The position numbers and the translations under genes were made by a program. The notes below the pieces were generated by a model. That model was not told the origin of the DNA. It searched no databases and was given only the letters and a program-made list of their open reading frames with translations. DNA of 33,129 nucleotides from Chlamydiota bacterium (lineage in GTDB: Bacteria; Chlamydiota; Chlamydiia; Chlamydiales; Rhabdochlamydiaceae), in the NCBI GenBank assembly GCA_013287215.1, contig JABDEH010000010.1, positions 1 through 33,129 on the forward strand. Reading direction: 5' to 3'. This document shows, piece by piece, positions 1 to 10,713 of the stretch (positions are counted from its first letter, which is position 1; the number at the start of each line of letters is the position of its first letter).

Positions 1-53
1 CAAAATGCAAAGATTGACAAACCATATCATTTGTTATACCAGCCGCAATCGCT

Positions 54-95
54 GTATTTGTTCAGTGGGTCTTGCTAGACCCACTGAACAAATAC
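54..95. repeat. perfect 18-bp inverted repeat, 6-nt loop
   Basis: Arms at 54-71 and 78-95 are exact reverse complements around the loop ttgcta. The hairpin lies about 110 bases past the gapA stop, so it may end gapA transcription. Neither side carries a T run, so it is not a textbook intrinsic terminator. The rest of 1-202 holds no convincing gene. Confidence 0.7.
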
Positions 96-202
96 GCGCT
101 TCAACAGGAGGGAATGAAAATTTCAGCTACTGATGAGGGTTTCAATGATCGGTTCTCGTGTAAAATTCACTAGGGTGATTCCTTTATTTAGGAGCGGGCT
201 TG

Positions 203-1228
<1,026 letters not shown>

Positions 1229-1250
1229 CTAACTCCTCCTAGAAACCATC

Positions 1251-1279
1251 ATCATAAACGAAAAAATCGAGAAAGTAAA
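1251..1279 (-). promoter_or_regulatory. candidate promoter of gapA
   Basis: Reading the minus strand, TTTACT (1279-1274) and TATGAT (1256-1251) are separated by 17 bases and stand just upstream of the gapA ribosome-binding site. Both hexamers match the housekeeping sigma consensus at 4-5 of 6 bases. Prediction by eye only. Confidence 0.45.
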
Positions 1280-1312
1280 GAGGGAGTTGCAAAAAAGAAA
1301 CTTAAGATTTTT

Positions 1313-1380
1313 CACCACAGAGATCACAGGGTGCACAGAGAGGGAAATTTGTTTCTTTCTCTGTGCGCTCCATGGTTTAA
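1313..1380. repeat. imperfect inverted repeat of the accacagag/cacagag type
   Basis: The left arm near 1313-1342 (accacagagatcacag, then gtgcacagagag) partly pairs with the right arm near 1357-1377 (ttctctgtgcgctccatggt). This wording resembles short cacagag-type repeats scattered in many environmental bacterial genomes. It lies between the gapA promoter candidate and the rplQ terminal hairpin. No gene is seen here. Confidence 0.4.
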
Positions 1381-1394
1381 ACTCTTCATCTTTA

Positions 1395-1438
1395 TTTGGA
1401 CTGATTTCGCGCGCTTCAGCGTGCGAAATCAGTCCAAA
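1395..1438 (-). terminator. long hairpin after rplQ, possible end of the ribosomal transcript
   Basis: Arms at 1395-1410 and 1423-1438 are exact 16-bp complements. Four further inner pairs (1411-1414 with 1419-1422, one of them G-T) leave a TTCA loop. It begins 7 bases past the rplQ stop on the minus strand, where a terminator of the S10-spc-alpha transcript is expected. The sequence after it is A-rich rather than T-rich, so intrinsic termination is uncertain; an intergenic palindromic element is the alternative. Confidence 0.5.
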
Positions 1439-1444
1439 ATCCAG

Positions 1445-1873
1445 CTATTGAGGAAGATACTCGATGAAGCAGGTGGGGGCGTTATCGCCCATGCGCTGGT
1501 CTTTTTTGATGATGCGTGTGTAACCGCCGTTGCGGGTGGCAAAACGGGTAGACAAATCTCCAAAAAGCTTGCCGATGACTAGACGGTCGCCGTTATGGGC
1601 GGATGTGTCCCCTTTTTTCGTTGCACGGGCCTCTTTTGTTGTGAGGGGGTTAAAGGTGATCATCATCTCTGCGATCGCGCGTCTGCGGCTGGCGAGGGTG
1701 TTTTCCTTAGCCAAGGTGATCATGTGATCGGCATGGCGGCGGAGCTCCTTGGCTTTTCGGACGGTGGTCTCGATGCGTCCATGCTCGATTAAAGATTTCA
1801 GCATGTTTGCGATCATACAGCGTCTATGGGAAGCTGTGCGTCCAATCTTAAAGGTGTCTTTTCTGTGTCTCAT
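1445..1873 (-). CDS. rplQ: 50S ribosomal protein L17
   Basis: Structural protein of the large ribosomal subunit. The N-terminus, beginning [18 protein letters not shown], is the diagnostic L17 start, followed by [24 protein letters not shown]. At 142 residues it has chlamydial length. Its ATG overlaps the rpoA stop as ATGA, so translation is probably coupled. It is the last gene of the ribosomal cluster and is followed at once by a long hairpin. Confidence 0.98.
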   Translation of the reverse strand: MRHRKDTFKIGRTASHRRCMIANMLKSLIEHGRIETTVRKAKELRRHADHMITLAKENTLASRRRAIAEMMITFNPLTTKEARATKKGDTSAHNGDRLVIGKLFGDLSTRFATRNGGYTRIIKKDQRMGDNAPTCFIEYLPQ

Positions 1874-2967
1874 ACTTCGTTTCCTGCTTTTTCATTGAGA
1901 TAATCGGTGATGAGTTGTTTAACGTTGTCGCGTGTAATTCCCCATTTGGAGAGGTCCATGCCGAGATGTAAACCCATTTCCTCAAGCTTTGCCTTGATCT
2001 CATTTAACGATTTCTTCCCAAAATTTCTAAATTTGAGCATCTCAGACTCCGGCATGATGACGAGTTCTGCGATGGTGTCGATGTTTGCGCCCGAGAGGCA
2101 GTTGGTAGAGCGGACGGAGAGCTCGATTTCATTGATCTTTAGGGCGAGCTTTGCCATGAGGGCATCGCGGTCTGTGTTCAGTTCCACAGCGCCGGTATCA
2201 AACGAGATCGAATGAAACTTGAGTTCTTCAAACACTTGGAGGTGGAGGATGCCGATCTGTGTGGCAAAAGAGAGCGCTTCCTCGGGTGTGATGCGTCCGT
2301 CTGTGGTCACTTCTAAGATCAGTCTGTCGTAGTCGGTATCTTGGCCGACGCGGGTGTTCTCGACGAAGTAGTTGACGAGGCGCACAGGGGAAAATGCGGT
2401 ATCGATAATAATCTCGTCGACAACTTTGTCGGGGATGACGTGTCTTTCTGAGGGGACGTAGCCTCTGCCGATTGCGATCTTGAGATCGACGCGGCGTGTC
2501 ATCGGCTTGGTGACGGTGAAGATGACGTGGTTTGGATTGAAGACGTCAAAATCGGAACCGCTCACGAGATCTTTCAGGGTGACCGCGTATTGTCCGCCAT
2601 GCTTGTCGAGCTGCTCGGCTGTGATGTCTAAAATTTTCGAGACGATCTTCGGCTCTCTGGAACGGACTTCTTCGTCGGTAGGCAGTTTGCGGAGCAAGGC
2701 GCCTTTGAGGTTGAGCACGATGTGGGTCATATCCTCGACAACGCCTTCAATCGCCATGTACTCGTGGGGAACGCCTTCGATCCGCACTGAGATAATGGCT
2801 GGGGATTCTAAGGAGGTCAGCATGACCCTCCTTAAGGCATTCCCCACTGTATGGCCAAATCCTCTTTCAAAAGGTTCGGCAATGAACTTTGCGTGGGTAT
2901 CCCTCTTCGCAGGTCCATCGATTTTGATTTTCGTCGGCAACTCAAATTTGCCATACTTTACTGCCAT
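1870..2967 (-). CDS. rpoA: DNA-directed RNA polymerase subunit alpha
   Basis: Alpha subunit that nucleates polymerase assembly and contacts UP elements and activators. The N-terminal dimerisation domain spans roughly residues 1-240, including [17 protein letters not shown] and the segment [10 protein letters not shown]. After a linker, the C-terminal domain (about 270-345) shows [19 protein letters not shown], the helix-hairpin-helix DNA- and activator-binding unit. At 365 residues it is longer than E. coli alpha (329) and nearer to chlamydial alpha. It lies between rpsK and rplQ as in most bacterial alpha operons, except that rpsD is absent. Confidence 0.98.
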   Translation of the reverse strand: MAVKYGKFELPTKIKIDGPAKRDTHAKFIAEPFERGFGHTVGNALRRVMLTSLESPAIISVRIEGVPHEYMAIEGVVEDMTHIVLNLKGALLRKLPTDEEVRSREPKIVSKILDITAEQLDKHGGQYAVTLKDLVSGSDFDVFNPNHVIFTVTKPMTRRVDLKIAIGRGYVPSERHVIPDKVVDEIIIDTAFSPVRLVNYFVENTRVGQDTDYDRLILEVTTDGRITPEEALSFATQIGILHLQVFEELKFHSISFDTGAVELNTDRDALMAKLALKINEIELSVRSTNCLSGANIDTIAELVIMPESEMLKFRNFGKKSLNEIKAKLEEMGLHLGMDLSKWGITRDNVKQLITDYLNEKAGNEV

Positions 2968-2985
2968 GGTTATACTCCTGTAAAA

Positions 2986-3405
2986 TTATACGCGTCGTCT
3001 TTTTCTAGCTCGGCATCCATTGTGCGGAATTGGCGTGGTGTCTCGGATAATCGTAATCGCAAGCCCTGCACTTTGTAATCCGCGGACAGCGGACTCTCGT
3101 CCTGCGCCCGGTCCTTTCAAATTTACTTCGACTTCTCTCATTCCTTGAGACATTGCTGTCTTGGCAGCGTCTTGCGCTGCGACGGTTGCTGCGAAAGCGG
3201 ATGATTTTCTCGATCCGGTAAAATTCACTTTCCCGGCAGAGGCCCAAGAAATCACGTTCCCCGAAGGGTCGGTGATCGCTACAATGGTGTTGTTGAAGGT
3301 TGCGTTGACGTGCACAATCCCGCTGGGTATGGACCTTGCGATCTTCTTTTTCGCTTTTACTGTGGGTTTTTTGACAACCGGTTTTTGGGGTTCCTGCTTA
3401 GCCAA
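2986..3405 (-). CDS. rpsK: 30S ribosomal protein S11
   Basis: Small-subunit platform protein that contacts 16S rRNA near the mRNA exit. [19 protein letters not shown] and the C-terminal [15 protein letters not shown] are clear S11 signatures. The first about 25 residues are a Lys/Pro-rich extension ([16 protein letters not shown]) typical of chlamydial S11. The start codon is TTG (3405-3403), set by a GGAG eight bases upstream; no better in-frame ATG precedes the conserved region. rpsM ends 12 bases upstream. Confidence 0.97.
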   Translation of the reverse strand: MAKQEPQKPVVKKPTVKAKKKIARSIPSGIVHVNATFNNTIVAITDPSGNVISWASAGKVNFTGSRKSSAFAATVAAQDAAKTAMSQGMREVEVNLKGPGAGRESAVRGLQSAGLAITIIRDTTPIPHNGCRARKRRRV

Positions 3406-3417
3406 GGTGCCTACTCC

Positions 3418-3786
3418 TTATTTCTTTTTGTTAGCGATCGTTTTTCTTCTTCCTTTGCGTGTGCGGGCGTTCGTGCGAGTCCGTTGGCCTCTAACAGGAA
3501 GTCCGATACGATGTCTCATTCCGCGGTAGGAATGGATGCTGATCAAACGTTTGATGTTGTTCTGAACTTGTCTGCGAAGGTCCCCTTCCACCATATATTC
3601 GGACTGAAGGAGTCCGCTGATTTTCGCAATGTCGTCTTCGGTTAAGTTGTGGGCTCTCATGTTCGGATTTAAGCCTAACTTCGCGATGATGTCATTGGAT
3701 AGGCGTCTTCCGATTCCGTATATGTAGGTGAGACTAATTTCTAGTCGCTTATTGTCCGGGATATCTATCCCAATCACTCTTGGCAT
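3418..3786 (-). CDS. rpsM: 30S ribosomal protein S13
   Basis: Small-subunit head protein that contacts the P-site tRNA through its basic tail and bridges to the large subunit. It starts [26 protein letters not shown], carries the helix-two-turn-helix region, and ends in the basic block [16 protein letters not shown]. At 122 residues it has normal length. A 74-base gap separates it from secY. That gap is too short for rpmJ, which often sits here in other bacteria. Confidence 0.98.
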   Translation of the reverse strand: MPRVIGIDIPDNKRLEISLTYIYGIGRRLSNDIIAKLGLNPNMRAHNLTEDDIAKISGLLQSEYMVEGDLRRQVQNNIKRLISIHSYRGMRHRIGLPVRGQRTRTNARTRKGRRKTIANKKK

Positions 3787-3860
3787 GCAAACATTCCTTT
3801 TTTCAATCTATGGGATTTTATCTGAAGTTTTGTTTAAACACAAGTTTCAAATTAATTTTC

Positions 3861-5231
3861 TTAAGTTCTCGCTCTTCCTCGTTTCATAAACCCGTCGTAG
3901 CGCTTCATCAACAGGTGCGATTCGATCTGTTTCGAGGTGTCTAAGACGACGCCGACTAAGATGAGCAGTGAGGTGCCGCCGAAAAAGTAGCTGATCGTCG
4001 CATCGACGCCTAAAGTTTTTCCTACTAGGGTGGGCAAAATGGCGATCAAAGCAAGAAATAGAGCTCCGGCAAGGGTAATGCGGTTCATCGTGGACTCCAA
4101 GTAGTCCTGTGTGGGCTTGCCTTGGCGGATGCCGGGAATAAAGGCGCCGTTTTTCTTCATGTCGGAGGCGATCTGGTCGGGGTGGAATTGGGTCGCGGTC
4201 CAGAAATAGGTGAAAAATATGATCAGGCCCACATAGAACACGGTGTAGGTCCAGTTGCCCGGGGAAATGAGGCTTGCCATCTGCCCGATCCAGCTTCCGC
4301 TGCCGAGGAACTGTCCAATCGTAGCGGGAAACATGAGGAGGGAGGAGGCAAAAATCACGGGTATAACGCCTGCATAGTTAATTTTTAAAGGGATGAAGGC
4401 GCTGCCGCTCCCCTGGACTTCCTGCTGGCCAATGACCCTGCGGGCATATTGGAGAGGAATTTTGCGCTGGCCTTGGATGATGAGGATGGTCCCCATGATG
4501 ATGAACACGAACACGAAAGAAAGAACGACGAGGGAGGAAAATGTCATTTGCCCGGGCTCTTGCGAATCTAAATTGAGTTGTCTGAGGACAGATCCGAGGG
4601 TCATGGGCAGCGAGGAAAGGATCCCGATGGCGATGATCATGCTGATCCCGTTGCCGATCCCTTTTTCGGTGATCTGTTCGCCGATCCACATGAGGAATAC
4701 GGCCCCTGCGGTCATGGTACTCATGAATACGAGGTAGAACAGCCAAGGGAAGCCCCATAGGTGGACGTTCATGAGCTCGCCGACAATAATGCCGGGGGTC
4801 CCCATATTCAACTGGACAGCATACTTGGCATAGAGAGCGGAGGTGAACAGGGCCAGGCCTACTGTCAAAAGCCGCGTCCATTTGCTCTGCTTTCGGCGGC
4901 CGGAGTCTCCATTTTCTTTGACCTCGCGCTGCAACGAGGGAACGAGGGCTACGACGAGCTGCATGATAATGGAGGCGGAAATGTAGGGAGAGACGCCCAG
5001 CGCGATCACGGTCATATGGGCAAAGGCGCCGCCTGAAAAGACATCCATCAATTGGAAGAGGTTCTGGCTGCCGCCGGTAGCGGCGCGAAACAGGTTCACG
5101 GCGGCGTCCCCGTTAATCCCGGGGACTGGTATGTGGGCCCCGATGCGGCACACCACGAGCATGAGGAGTGTGAACACGATCTTTGCCTTCAACTCAGGAA
5201 CGGATAATATTCGTCTTAAGCCTTCAATCAT
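3861..5231 (-). CDS. secY: preprotein translocase subunit SecY
   Basis: Central channel of the Sec translocon in the inner membrane, which passes unfolded preproteins driven by SecA. About ten hydrophobic helices are visible. The SecY plug region [12 protein letters not shown], the signature [14 protein letters not shown] and the cytosolic loop RRVIGQQ are present. At 456 residues it has family length. It lies in the spc cluster between rplO and rpsM, with no adk or infA following, as in Chlamydia. Confidence 0.98.
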   Translation of the reverse strand: MIEGLRRILSVPELKAKIVFTLLMLVVCRIGAHIPVPGINGDAAVNLFRAATGGSQNLFQLMDVFSGGAFAHMTVIALGVSPYISASIIMQLVVALVPSLQREVKENGDSGRRKQSKWTRLLTVGLALFTSALYAKYAVQLNMGTPGIIVGELMNVHLWGFPWLFYLVFMSTMTAGAVFLMWIGEQITEKGIGNGISMIIAIGILSSLPMTLGSVLRQLNLDSQEPGQMTFSSLVVLSFVFVFIIMGTILIIQGQRKIPLQYARRVIGQQEVQGSGSAFIPLKINYAGVIPVIFASSLLMFPATIGQFLGSGSWIGQMASLISPGNWTYTVFYVGLIIFFTYFWTATQFHPDQIASDMKKNGAFIPGIRQGKPTQDYLESTMNRITLAGALFLALIAILPTLVGKTLGVDATISYFFGGTSLLILVGVVLDTSKQIESHLLMKRYDGFMKRGRART

Positions 5232-5249
5232 AGAGCGTGTTCTTCTATC

Positions 5250-5702
5250 TTATAAAACTTTGTAGGGAATGGCTAACTTTTCAAGCTTCTCGATCGCACC
5301 TTGTGAGTACGCATGCGCTTCAATAGTGACTTTTTTAGTTAGTTCACCATTCGAAAGGATTTTCAAACCGGCTTGGTTCTCGCGCGGGGCATACCCTTTG
5401 GCGCGGAGGGTCTCATGGTTCACGACCTCGCCATCTTCATAAATCTGTTCGATCAACCCAAGGTTGACGCAGTGGGGTGTGGAGGCAAAACGGCTGTTGC
5501 CGAATCCACGGCAAGGCATTCTCCGGTAGAGAGGAAGCTGACCGCCCTCGCGACCGTCATGGACTTTATAACCGCAACGGGCTTTATCCCCTTTATGTCC
5601 TTTGCCGCAGGTTTTTCCACGGCCGGAACCGGGCCCTCTCCCGACGCGCTGGATTTTTTGAGCCGGCCGGCTGGTGTTGGTCAGTGTAGATAATGTAATC
5701 AT
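5250..5702 (-). CDS. rplO: 50S ribosomal protein L15
   Basis: Late-assembly large-subunit protein. The Gly/Arg/Lys-rich N-terminal half (KIQRVGRGPGSGRGKTCGKG) and the segment EGGQLPLYRRMPCRGF identify L15. It has 150 residues. Its ATG overlaps the rpsE stop as ATGA. rpmD (L30), which separates rpsE and rplO in many bacteria, is missing here, as in chlamydiae. Confidence 0.97.
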   Translation of the reverse strand: MITLSTLTNTSRPAQKIQRVGRGPGSGRGKTCGKGHKGDKARCGYKVHDGREGGQLPLYRRMPCRGFGNSRFASTPHCVNLGLIEQIYEDGEVVNHETLRAKGYAPRENQAGLKILSNGELTKKVTIEAHAYSQGAIEKLEKLAIPYKVL

Positions 5703-6199
5703 GAGATGCCCCTGAGTTCGAAACTCTTGTTGCGGTTGCGTAAACTGAGCAGAGCTTTCAAGGTGGCCCTGACTTGGTTTAATGGGTTATTTGATCCTAA
5801 ACTTTTAGCCACGACATCTTTCACTCCGCCGAGTTCTAATACGGAGCGGACTTTAGAACCGGCAATGACACCTGTTCCCACGGGGGCGGGCTTCAAGAGG
5901 ACTCGGGCGCCGTCCCAGTCAATGGTAACTTCGTGGGGTATGGATGTTCCTTCTAATTCGAAGGTCATTACATTTTTTCTAGCGGCTTCGCTTCCCTTGC
6001 GGATGGCGTCGGAGACCTCGTTCGCTTTGGCAAAGCCAAAACCAATATGCCCCTGTCCGTCTCCCACGATGATCAACGCTGAAAAACTGAATTTTCTTCC
6101 CCCTTTGACGACTTTTGAACAGCGGTTGATATAGAGTACTTTCTCTTCGAACTCTGTTCCAAAATCTTCTTGACGACGACTGTGATTCTGCTGTGCCAT
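5699..6199 (-). CDS. rpsE: 30S ribosomal protein S5
   Basis: Small-subunit protein involved in decoding fidelity and the mRNA entry tunnel. The N-terminal double-stranded RNA-binding-like domain carries RCSKVVKGGRKFSFSALIIVGD and GHIGFGFAKANEV, followed by the C-terminal domain with LGSNNPLNQVRATLKAL. At 166 residues it has normal length. rplR lies 9 bases upstream and rplO overlaps the 3' end by four bases. Confidence 0.98.
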   Translation of the reverse strand: MAQQNHSRRQEDFGTEFEEKVLYINRCSKVVKGGRKFSFSALIIVGDGQGHIGFGFAKANEVSDAIRKGSEAARKNVMTFELEGTSIPHEVTIDWDGARVLLKPAPVGTGVIAGSKVRSVLELGGVKDVVAKSLGSNNPLNQVRATLKALLSLRNRNKSFELRGIS

Positions 6200-6208
6200 G
6201 ATCTCCTC

Positions 6209-6562
6209 TTAAAACTGTAAGCCGGCTTCGCGCGCACCTTTTGCAAGTTCTGCGATCAAGCCATGAAATTTGTAACGTCCGCGGTCAAACACAACGGTTT
6301 GAATTTGTTTTTCTTTCGCAAGGTTTGCGATCATCGTGCCAATTTCTTTGGCTGACTCTTTCGATTTTTTCTTGCCGTGCTGAACGGTTCCGGCGGACCC
6401 TAAGGTGATGCCGAGATCGTCATCGATGAGCTGTACGCTCAGGTGTCGATTGCTCTTCAGGACGGAAAGACGCGGCTTTGCAGCTGAACCTCGCACATGC
6501 TTTCTGACTCGCAGGGCTCTTTTCTGACGTCGCACATTGCGCTTTAATAAATCCTTATTCAT
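6209..6562 (-). CDS. rplR: 50S ribosomal protein L18
   Basis: 5S rRNA-binding protein of the central protuberance. The basic N-terminus with RKHVRGSAAKPRLSVLKSNRH and the C-terminal VVFDRGRYKFHGLIAELAKGAREAGL are standard L18. It has 117 residues. It lies 6 bases after rplF and 9 before rpsE in one transcript. Confidence 0.97.
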   Translation of the reverse strand: MNKDLLKRNVRRQKRALRVRKHVRGSAAKPRLSVLKSNRHLSVQLIDDDLGITLGSAGTVQHGKKKSKESAKEIGTMIANLAKEKQIQTVVFDRGRYKFHGLIAELAKGAREAGLQF

Positions 6563-6568
6563 AAATTC

Positions 6569-7120
6569 CTATGCTGCTGTTTTTCCTTTACCGGCTTTTC
6601 CTGCTTTTTTGCGGACATATTCGTTTTCATAACGAATGCCTTTGCCTTTATAAGGCTCTGGAGGCTTCATGCCTCTCACTTGAGCAGCAAATTGGCCGAC
6701 GGCTTGTTTGTCAATTCCTGTGATGATAATGAGTACGCTCTTATCTACCGCCACTTGGACTGTTTTTGGGATCGGCAGTTTTGTGGGGTGTGAAAAACCG
6801 AGCTGCAAATCTAACAAATGGCCCTGAATGGCGGCGCGATAACCAACGCCGATCAGGCTGAGCCGTTTTTCAAACCCTTGCGCAACTCCAACTACCATGT
6901 TATTGACTTGAGCGCGGTAGAGTCCATGCGTCGTCTTTGGCATTTCTACTTTTTCATCGGCCTCAACATGGATGAACCCATCTTCGATTTTCAGGCTGAT
7001 GCCATTTTGGATCGGATAGGTCAAGGTCCCTTTAGGGCCTTTGACATTGATGACTCCGTGATTTACTTTAACTTCGACACCTTTTGGGAGAGGAATCGGA
7101 CTTTTACCCAGGCGTGACAT
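6569..7120 (-). CDS. rplF: 50S ribosomal protein L6
   Basis: Large-subunit protein near the factor-binding (GTPase-associated) site. Two tandem L6 folds are visible. It begins MSRLGKSPIPLPKGVEV, and the C-terminal domain ends PPEPYKGKGIRYENEYVRKKAGKAGK, the L6 signature. It has 183 residues with a usual Lys/Gly-rich tail. It lies between rpsH and rplR. Confidence 0.98.
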   Translation of the reverse strand: MSRLGKSPIPLPKGVEVKVNHGVINVKGPKGTLTYPIQNGISLKIEDGFIHVEADEKVEMPKTTHGLYRAQVNNMVVGVAQGFEKRLSLIGVGYRAAIQGHLLDLQLGFSHPTKLPIPKTVQVAVDKSVLIIITGIDKQAVGQFAAQVRGMKPPEPYKGKGIRYENEYVRKKAGKAGKGKTAA

Positions 7121-7140
7121 AAGACATGACCTCTTTTAAT

Positions 7141-7533
7141 TTACCAAATTGTACATAATAATTCGCCGCCCACTTTCTGCTGTCGGGCTGTTGCGCCGTC
7201 GACGATCCCTTTAGGGGTCGATAAAATGGCTATCCCCATTCCGCCGAGGACATTAGGAATCTCTTTATAACCCACATAGCGCCTCAGCCCCGGCTTGGAC
7301 ACTCTGCGGAGCTGCTGGAGTACGGGCTCTCTTCCTTCGGCGTACTTGATGAAGATGCGCACGAGGCCCTTGTCATCATTGACGATGTGGTGGTCTAAAA
7401 AACCTTGCGCTTCAAGGATCTTGATGATGCTCAGCTTCATTTTGCTCATATCCACGTCTACGTAGCGATGTTTCGCCATTTTGGCATTGCGTATACGGGT
7501 TAAGAGGTCTGATATGGGATCGTGATGTGCCAT
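7141..7533 (-). CDS. rpsH: 30S ribosomal protein S8
   Basis: Primary 16S rRNA-binding protein, which in E. coli also represses the spc operon. It begins MAHHDPISDLLTRIRNAKMAKH and ends with the conserved block GIAILSTPKGIVDGATARQQKVGGELLCTIW. It has 130 residues. rpsN (S14), which often precedes it, is not in this cluster: rplE ends one base upstream. Confidence 0.98.
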   Translation of the reverse strand: MAHHDPISDLLTRIRNAKMAKHRYVDVDMSKMKLSIIKILEAQGFLDHHIVNDDKGLVRIFIKYAEGREPVLQQLRRVSKPGLRRYVGYKEIPNVLGGMGIAILSTPKGIVDGATARQQKVGGELLCTIW

Positions 7534-7534
7534 C

Positions 7535-8092
7535 TTATTTTTTCTCCGTCTCTTCTTTTGCTGTGAATGGAAAGCCGAGCTGCTTCATTAGTTCTACGCA
7601 CTCAAGGTCGGTAACTGCCGAGGTGACAAAGGTGATGTTCATTCCCTGAGTTCTTTTGACTTTGTCGAGATCGATCTCAGGAAAAACTTGCTGGTCCTCT
7701 AAGCCGATGGACAAATTCCCCTGGCCGTCGCACTTATCGGGAAACCCTCTAAAGTCTCTGATGCGGGGAGAGACGATATTGCAGAACCGATCGAGGAAAT
7801 CGTACATTCTCTTGCTGCGGAGTGTGACTTTCAGTCCAATGACTTGATCTTCCCGCAATTTAAAATTGGCGATCGCCTTTTTGGAGCGGGTCGTGACCGG
7901 TTTTTGTCCCGATAGCATGGTCATCTCGTTCACACAGTCTTGAAGGGCGTTCTTATCTTTCGTCGCCTCTGCAAGCCCCATGCTGATCACGATTTTTTTG
8001 AGCGCAGGAATAAGCATGGAATTGGAATACTTAAACTTCTCCATCAACGCCGGCTTCACTTCTTCTTTAAATCTTTTTTGTAATCTAGACAT
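7535..8092 (-). CDS. rplE: 50S ribosomal protein L5
   Basis: 5S rRNA-binding protein of the central protuberance that contacts the P-site tRNA. Clear L5 features are the [14 protein letters not shown] region, [19 protein letters not shown] and [20 protein letters not shown]. At 185 residues it has normal length. It lies directly between rplX and rpsH. Confidence 0.98.
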   Translation of the reverse strand: MSRLQKRFKEEVKPALMEKFKYSNSMLIPALKKIVISMGLAEATKDKNALQDCVNEMTMLSGQKPVTTRSKKAIANFKLREDQVIGLKVTLRSKRMYDFLDRFCNIVSPRIRDFRGFPDKCDGQGNLSIGLEDQQVFPEIDLDKVKRTQGMNITFVTSAVTDLECVELMKQLGFPFTAKEETEKK

Positions 8093-8106
8093 TGCTCATC
8101 TTTAAG

Positions 8107-8439
8107 TTATGGATTTTTCTTCACTTGCCTAAAGAGTACTTCTTTAGAACCTTCGCGGTAAAACAATTCTTTGGCGCCGGAGGCGTTCATGCGCACTTTT
8201 ACTTTGATCGGCTTGCCGTTGTCATCGCAAAGGCAGACATTTGAAATGTGCATCGGCATCTCTTTTTCTACAATTTCCGGGCTTGCAGTCTTTTGCTGGC
8301 GCTTGACATGTTTTTTTCGAATGTTGAGGCCCTGGACGACGACGCGCTCATCCTTATGGGCTAACACTGTGCCCATTTTTCCTTTTTCATTTCCTGCGAT
8401 CACAACGACGCGATCATCTTTTTTTATCCATCTGCTCAT
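8107..8439 (-). CDS. rplX: 50S ribosomal protein L24
   Basis: Early assembly protein near the polypeptide exit tunnel. The N-terminal KOW motif is [21 protein letters not shown], followed by [14 protein letters not shown] and the segment [15 protein letters not shown]. It has 110 residues. Its start overlaps the rplN stop by four bases, indicating coupled translation. Confidence 0.97.
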   Translation of the reverse strand: MSRWIKKDDRVVVIAGNEKGKMGTVLAHKDERVVVQGLNIRKKHVKRQQKTASPEIVEKEMPMHISNVCLCDDNGKPIKVKVRMNASGAKELFYREGSKEVLFRQVKKNP

Positions 8440-8804
8440 ATGACCTCTGGGGCAAGCGAACTAATTTTAATAAATCCTTTTTCCCGGACTTCTCTGGCTA
8501 CGGGCCCAAAGATGCGGGTCCCCTTGGGATTGTCTTTGTCGTCGATGATCACGCAGCTATTGTCATAAAAACGTAAAAAAGATCCGTCGACTCTGCGGAT
8601 ATAGCTTTTTGTACGTACGATGACGGCCCTGACAACCTCACCTTTTTTAATGGCGCCTTGCGGATCCGCTTCTTTGACCGCACAAATAATGACGTCACCT
8701 ACATTGGCGTACCGTCTTTTAGAGCCGCGGAGGACTTTAAAGCAGCGCACTTTCTTCGCTCCAGTATTGTCGGCGACTTCGAGGTTTGTTTCTTGTTGGA
8801 TCAT
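8436..8804 (-). CDS. rplN: 50S ribosomal protein L14
   Basis: Large-subunit protein forming intersubunit bridges. It begins [19 protein letters not shown] and contains [14 protein letters not shown] and the [18 protein letters not shown] block, all typical of L14. At 122 residues it is the usual length. It lies between rpsQ and rplX. Confidence 0.98.
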   Translation of the reverse strand: MIQQETNLEVADNTGAKKVRCFKVLRGSKRRYANVGDVIICAVKEADPQGAIKKGEVVRAVIVRTKSYIRRVDGSFLRFYDNSCVIIDDKDNPKGTRIFGPVAREVREKGFIKISSLAPEVI

Positions 8805-8822
8805 GTCTTTCTCGCTTAAAAC

Positions 8823-9071
8823 TTAGGTTTCAATAACTCTCCAGCACTTAAGCTTGGAAAGGGGTCTGGTTTCTTCAATTTTTACGCGCTGCCCGACTTG
8901 TATGTTCGGGTTTTCTGTATGAGCGTAGTATTTCTTTGCGCGGCTGATCATTTTCTCAAACTGAGGGTGCTTGAATGTTCTTTCAACGCGGACTGTGACG
9001 GTCTTTTGCATCTTGTTGGACACAACGACGCCTTCTCTGGTCTTGCGCGCTCTTGTTATACTTCTTTCCAT
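8823..9071 (-). CDS. rpsQ: 30S ribosomal protein S17
   Basis: Primary 16S rRNA-binding protein with an OB fold. [20 protein letters not shown] and [21 protein letters not shown] are S17 hallmarks. It has 82 residues. The start overlaps the end of rpmC by 16 bases, an unusually long overlap for this cluster, suggesting translational coupling. Confidence 0.97.
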   Translation of the reverse strand: MERSITRARKTREGVVVSNKMQKTVTVRVERTFKHPQFEKMISRAKKYYAHTENPNIQVGQRVKIEETRPLSKLKCWRVIET

Positions 9072-9271
9072 ACTTTTCTTCCCCCTTTTTCTCTTAGGAT
9101 CGTCATGACTTGCGCACGTTCTTTCTTTTTGGCCCGCATCAAGTGGGGTTTTTCAACCTTTTTTGCAGTGCGATTTTCGTTATTAATATTGTACATGTCT
9201 TTGGAGCACTGCCGATACTGCGCTATGAGCTCTTCGACTGACTGATCTCTTAATTGGCTAGCCTTTACCAT
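9056..9271 (-). CDS. rpmC: 50S ribosomal protein L29
   Basis: Small helical protein at the tunnel exit, close to the trigger factor and SRP docking site. The two-helix pattern [20 protein letters not shown] and a C-terminal [17 protein letters not shown] match L29. It has 71 residues. It lies 4 bases after rplP and overlaps rpsQ by 16 bases. Divergence in the middle is normal for this short protein; context makes the call secure. Confidence 0.95.
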   Translation of the reverse strand: MVKASQLRDQSVEELIAQYRQCSKDMYNINNENRTAKKVEKPHLMRAKKKERAQVMTILREKGGRKVWKEV

Positions 9272-9275
9272 TTGA

Positions 9276-9698
9276 TTATACCCTTTCTACGCGTTCTACA
9301 AATCGGGTCTTAATTCCCAACTTTGCAGCGGCCCTTCTCAGAGCATTTTGTGCAAGGTCTTTAGGAACATTCCCGACTTCGAAAAGAATCCTTCCAGGGC
9401 GGACAACTGCTACCCAATGGTCAGGGGCTCCTTTTCCTTTACCCATTCTCGTTTCTGCCGGTTTTTTGGAAACCGACTTGTCAGGAAAAATGCGAATCCA
9501 CACATTCCCTCTTCTGTTAAAATAGCGGTTGATCGCCACGCGGCACGCTTCGATTTGATGGTTGGTGACGCGGCCTCTTTCTAAGGCTTGCATCCCAAAT
9601 TCTCCAAAATCGACGAATGTCGCAGCTTTGCTGAGGCCTGTCATATGGCCTTTTTGCATCTTCCTAAATTTTGTTCGGGCCGGCATCGATTTGCTCAT
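9276..9698 (-). CDS. rplP: 50S ribosomal protein L16
   Basis: Large-subunit protein organising the A-site tRNA-binding region. The signatures are [39 protein letters not shown] and [21 protein letters not shown]. At 140 residues it has standard length. It lies between rpsC and rpmC with gaps of only 4-5 bases. Confidence 0.98.
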   Translation of the reverse strand: MSKSMPARTKFRKMQKGHMTGLSKAATFVDFGEFGMQALERGRVTNHQIEACRVAINRYFNRRGNVWIRIFPDKSVSKKPAETRMGKGKGAPDHWVAVVRPGRILFEVGNVPKDLAQNALRRAAAKLGIKTRFVERVERV

Positions 9699-9703
9699 TG
9701 GCT

Positions 9704-10354
9704 TTAGCCTCCTACGACTGCTTTAGAAATTTGATCGTCGCCTTTATTGATCCACACTTTCACGCCGATCGACCCATACGTGGTCTCCGCTCTTCCCATG
9801 GAATAATCAATATCGGCCCTTAAGGTATGAAGAGGAACTCTTCCCTCTTTATACCACTCGGTCCTCGCAATTTCGGCTCCGCCAATACGGCCCGACACTT
9901 GGACTTTGATCCCGGCAGCCCCCGCATCCATCGACGCTTGCAGCGCTTTTTTCATGACCCTTCTGAAAGGAACCCTGCGCTCCAGCTGCTTCGCAATGCC
10001 GTCGGCAACAAGCTTGGCGTCGAGGTCGGGCCGTTTGATCTCTTCGACTTCAATCCAGATCTCTTTTCCCGTTAAGGCTTTCAACTCTTGTTTTAAAATG
10101 TCGATTTCAGCACCTTTTTTTCCGATCACGAGTCCAGGCCTTGCGGTATGGATGGTCACTTCAATTTTGCCGCTCATCCTCTTAATTGTGAGCTGCGAAG
10201 CCCCGGAGCAGCAAGGCTTTGCCAGTAAATATTTTCTTATAAAGACGTCTTCGCCGATCTGCGCTCCAAATTCTTGCTTGTTAGCGAACCAGATAGATCT
10301 CCATTTTTTGTTTCGCGCTAAACGAAAGCCGATTGGTGATGTTTTTTGTCCCAT
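9704..10354 (-). CDS. rpsC: 30S ribosomal protein S3
   Basis: Head protein at the mRNA entry channel with helicase-type function. It begins [20 protein letters not shown], contains the type II KH domain motif [20 protein letters not shown], and the C-terminal [32 protein letters not shown]. At 216 residues it is near the common length. It follows rplV by 12 bases. Confidence 0.98.
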   Translation of the reverse strand: MGQKTSPIGFRLARNKKWRSIWFANKQEFGAQIGEDVFIRKYLLAKPCCSGASQLTIKRMSGKIEVTIHTARPGLVIGKKGAEIDILKQELKALTGKEIWIEVEEIKRPDLDAKLVADGIAKQLERRVPFRRVMKKALQASMDAGAAGIKVQVSGRIGGAEIARTEWYKEGRVPLHTLRADIDYSMGRAETTYGSIGVKVWINKGDDQISKAVVGG

Positions 10355-10366
10355 GATTCTCCCTTC

Positions 10367-10702
10367 TTATTCCGCTGCTACAATGATTGTAAAATGGCTG
10401 GTCCTTTTCATAATTGGCACGCGCGATCCTTTGCTTCTGGACTTTGCTCTTTTCAGGACTTGTCCTGCATCGACGCGCACTTCATACACTCTGAGATCCC
10501 TGCGCTGCACATTGAGTTGTGTTTCGGCATTGGCCACGGCGCTGTCCAACGTTTTCTTTAAAAGCTTGCCCCCTTTCATGGGGCTAAACTGCAGTTGCAG
10601 CGAAGCGTCTTCTACTGTCATTCCTCGGATCACATCAGCGGCAAGGCGCGCTTTTCTTGGGGGCACTCGCACATTTTTCGTGATTGCTTTTGCGTATTGC
10701 AT
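10367..10702 (-). CDS. rplV: 50S ribosomal protein L22
   Basis: Lines the peptide exit tunnel. The segment KNVRVPPRKARLAADVIRGM and the C-terminal RAKSRSKGSRVPIMKRTSHFTIIV identify L22. It has 111 residues. It lies between rpsS and rpsC with an 11-base gap upstream. Confidence 0.97.
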   Translation of the reverse strand: MQYAKAITKNVRVPPRKARLAADVIRGMTVEDASLQLQFSPMKGGKLLKKTLDSAVANAETQLNVQRRDLRVYEVRVDAGQVLKRAKSRSKGSRVPIMKRTSHFTIIVAAE

Positions 10703-10713
10703 GGTGTTGTTCC

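Noticed and set aside
114-173. 19-codon plus-strand ORF after AGGAGG near 106-111
   Set aside because: The spacing to the ATG is only two bases, the peptide has no features, and purine-rich stretches like this arise by chance.
3787-3860. Possible rpmJ (L36) between secY and rpsM
   Set aside because: Only 74 bases are available and no L36 motif is seen.
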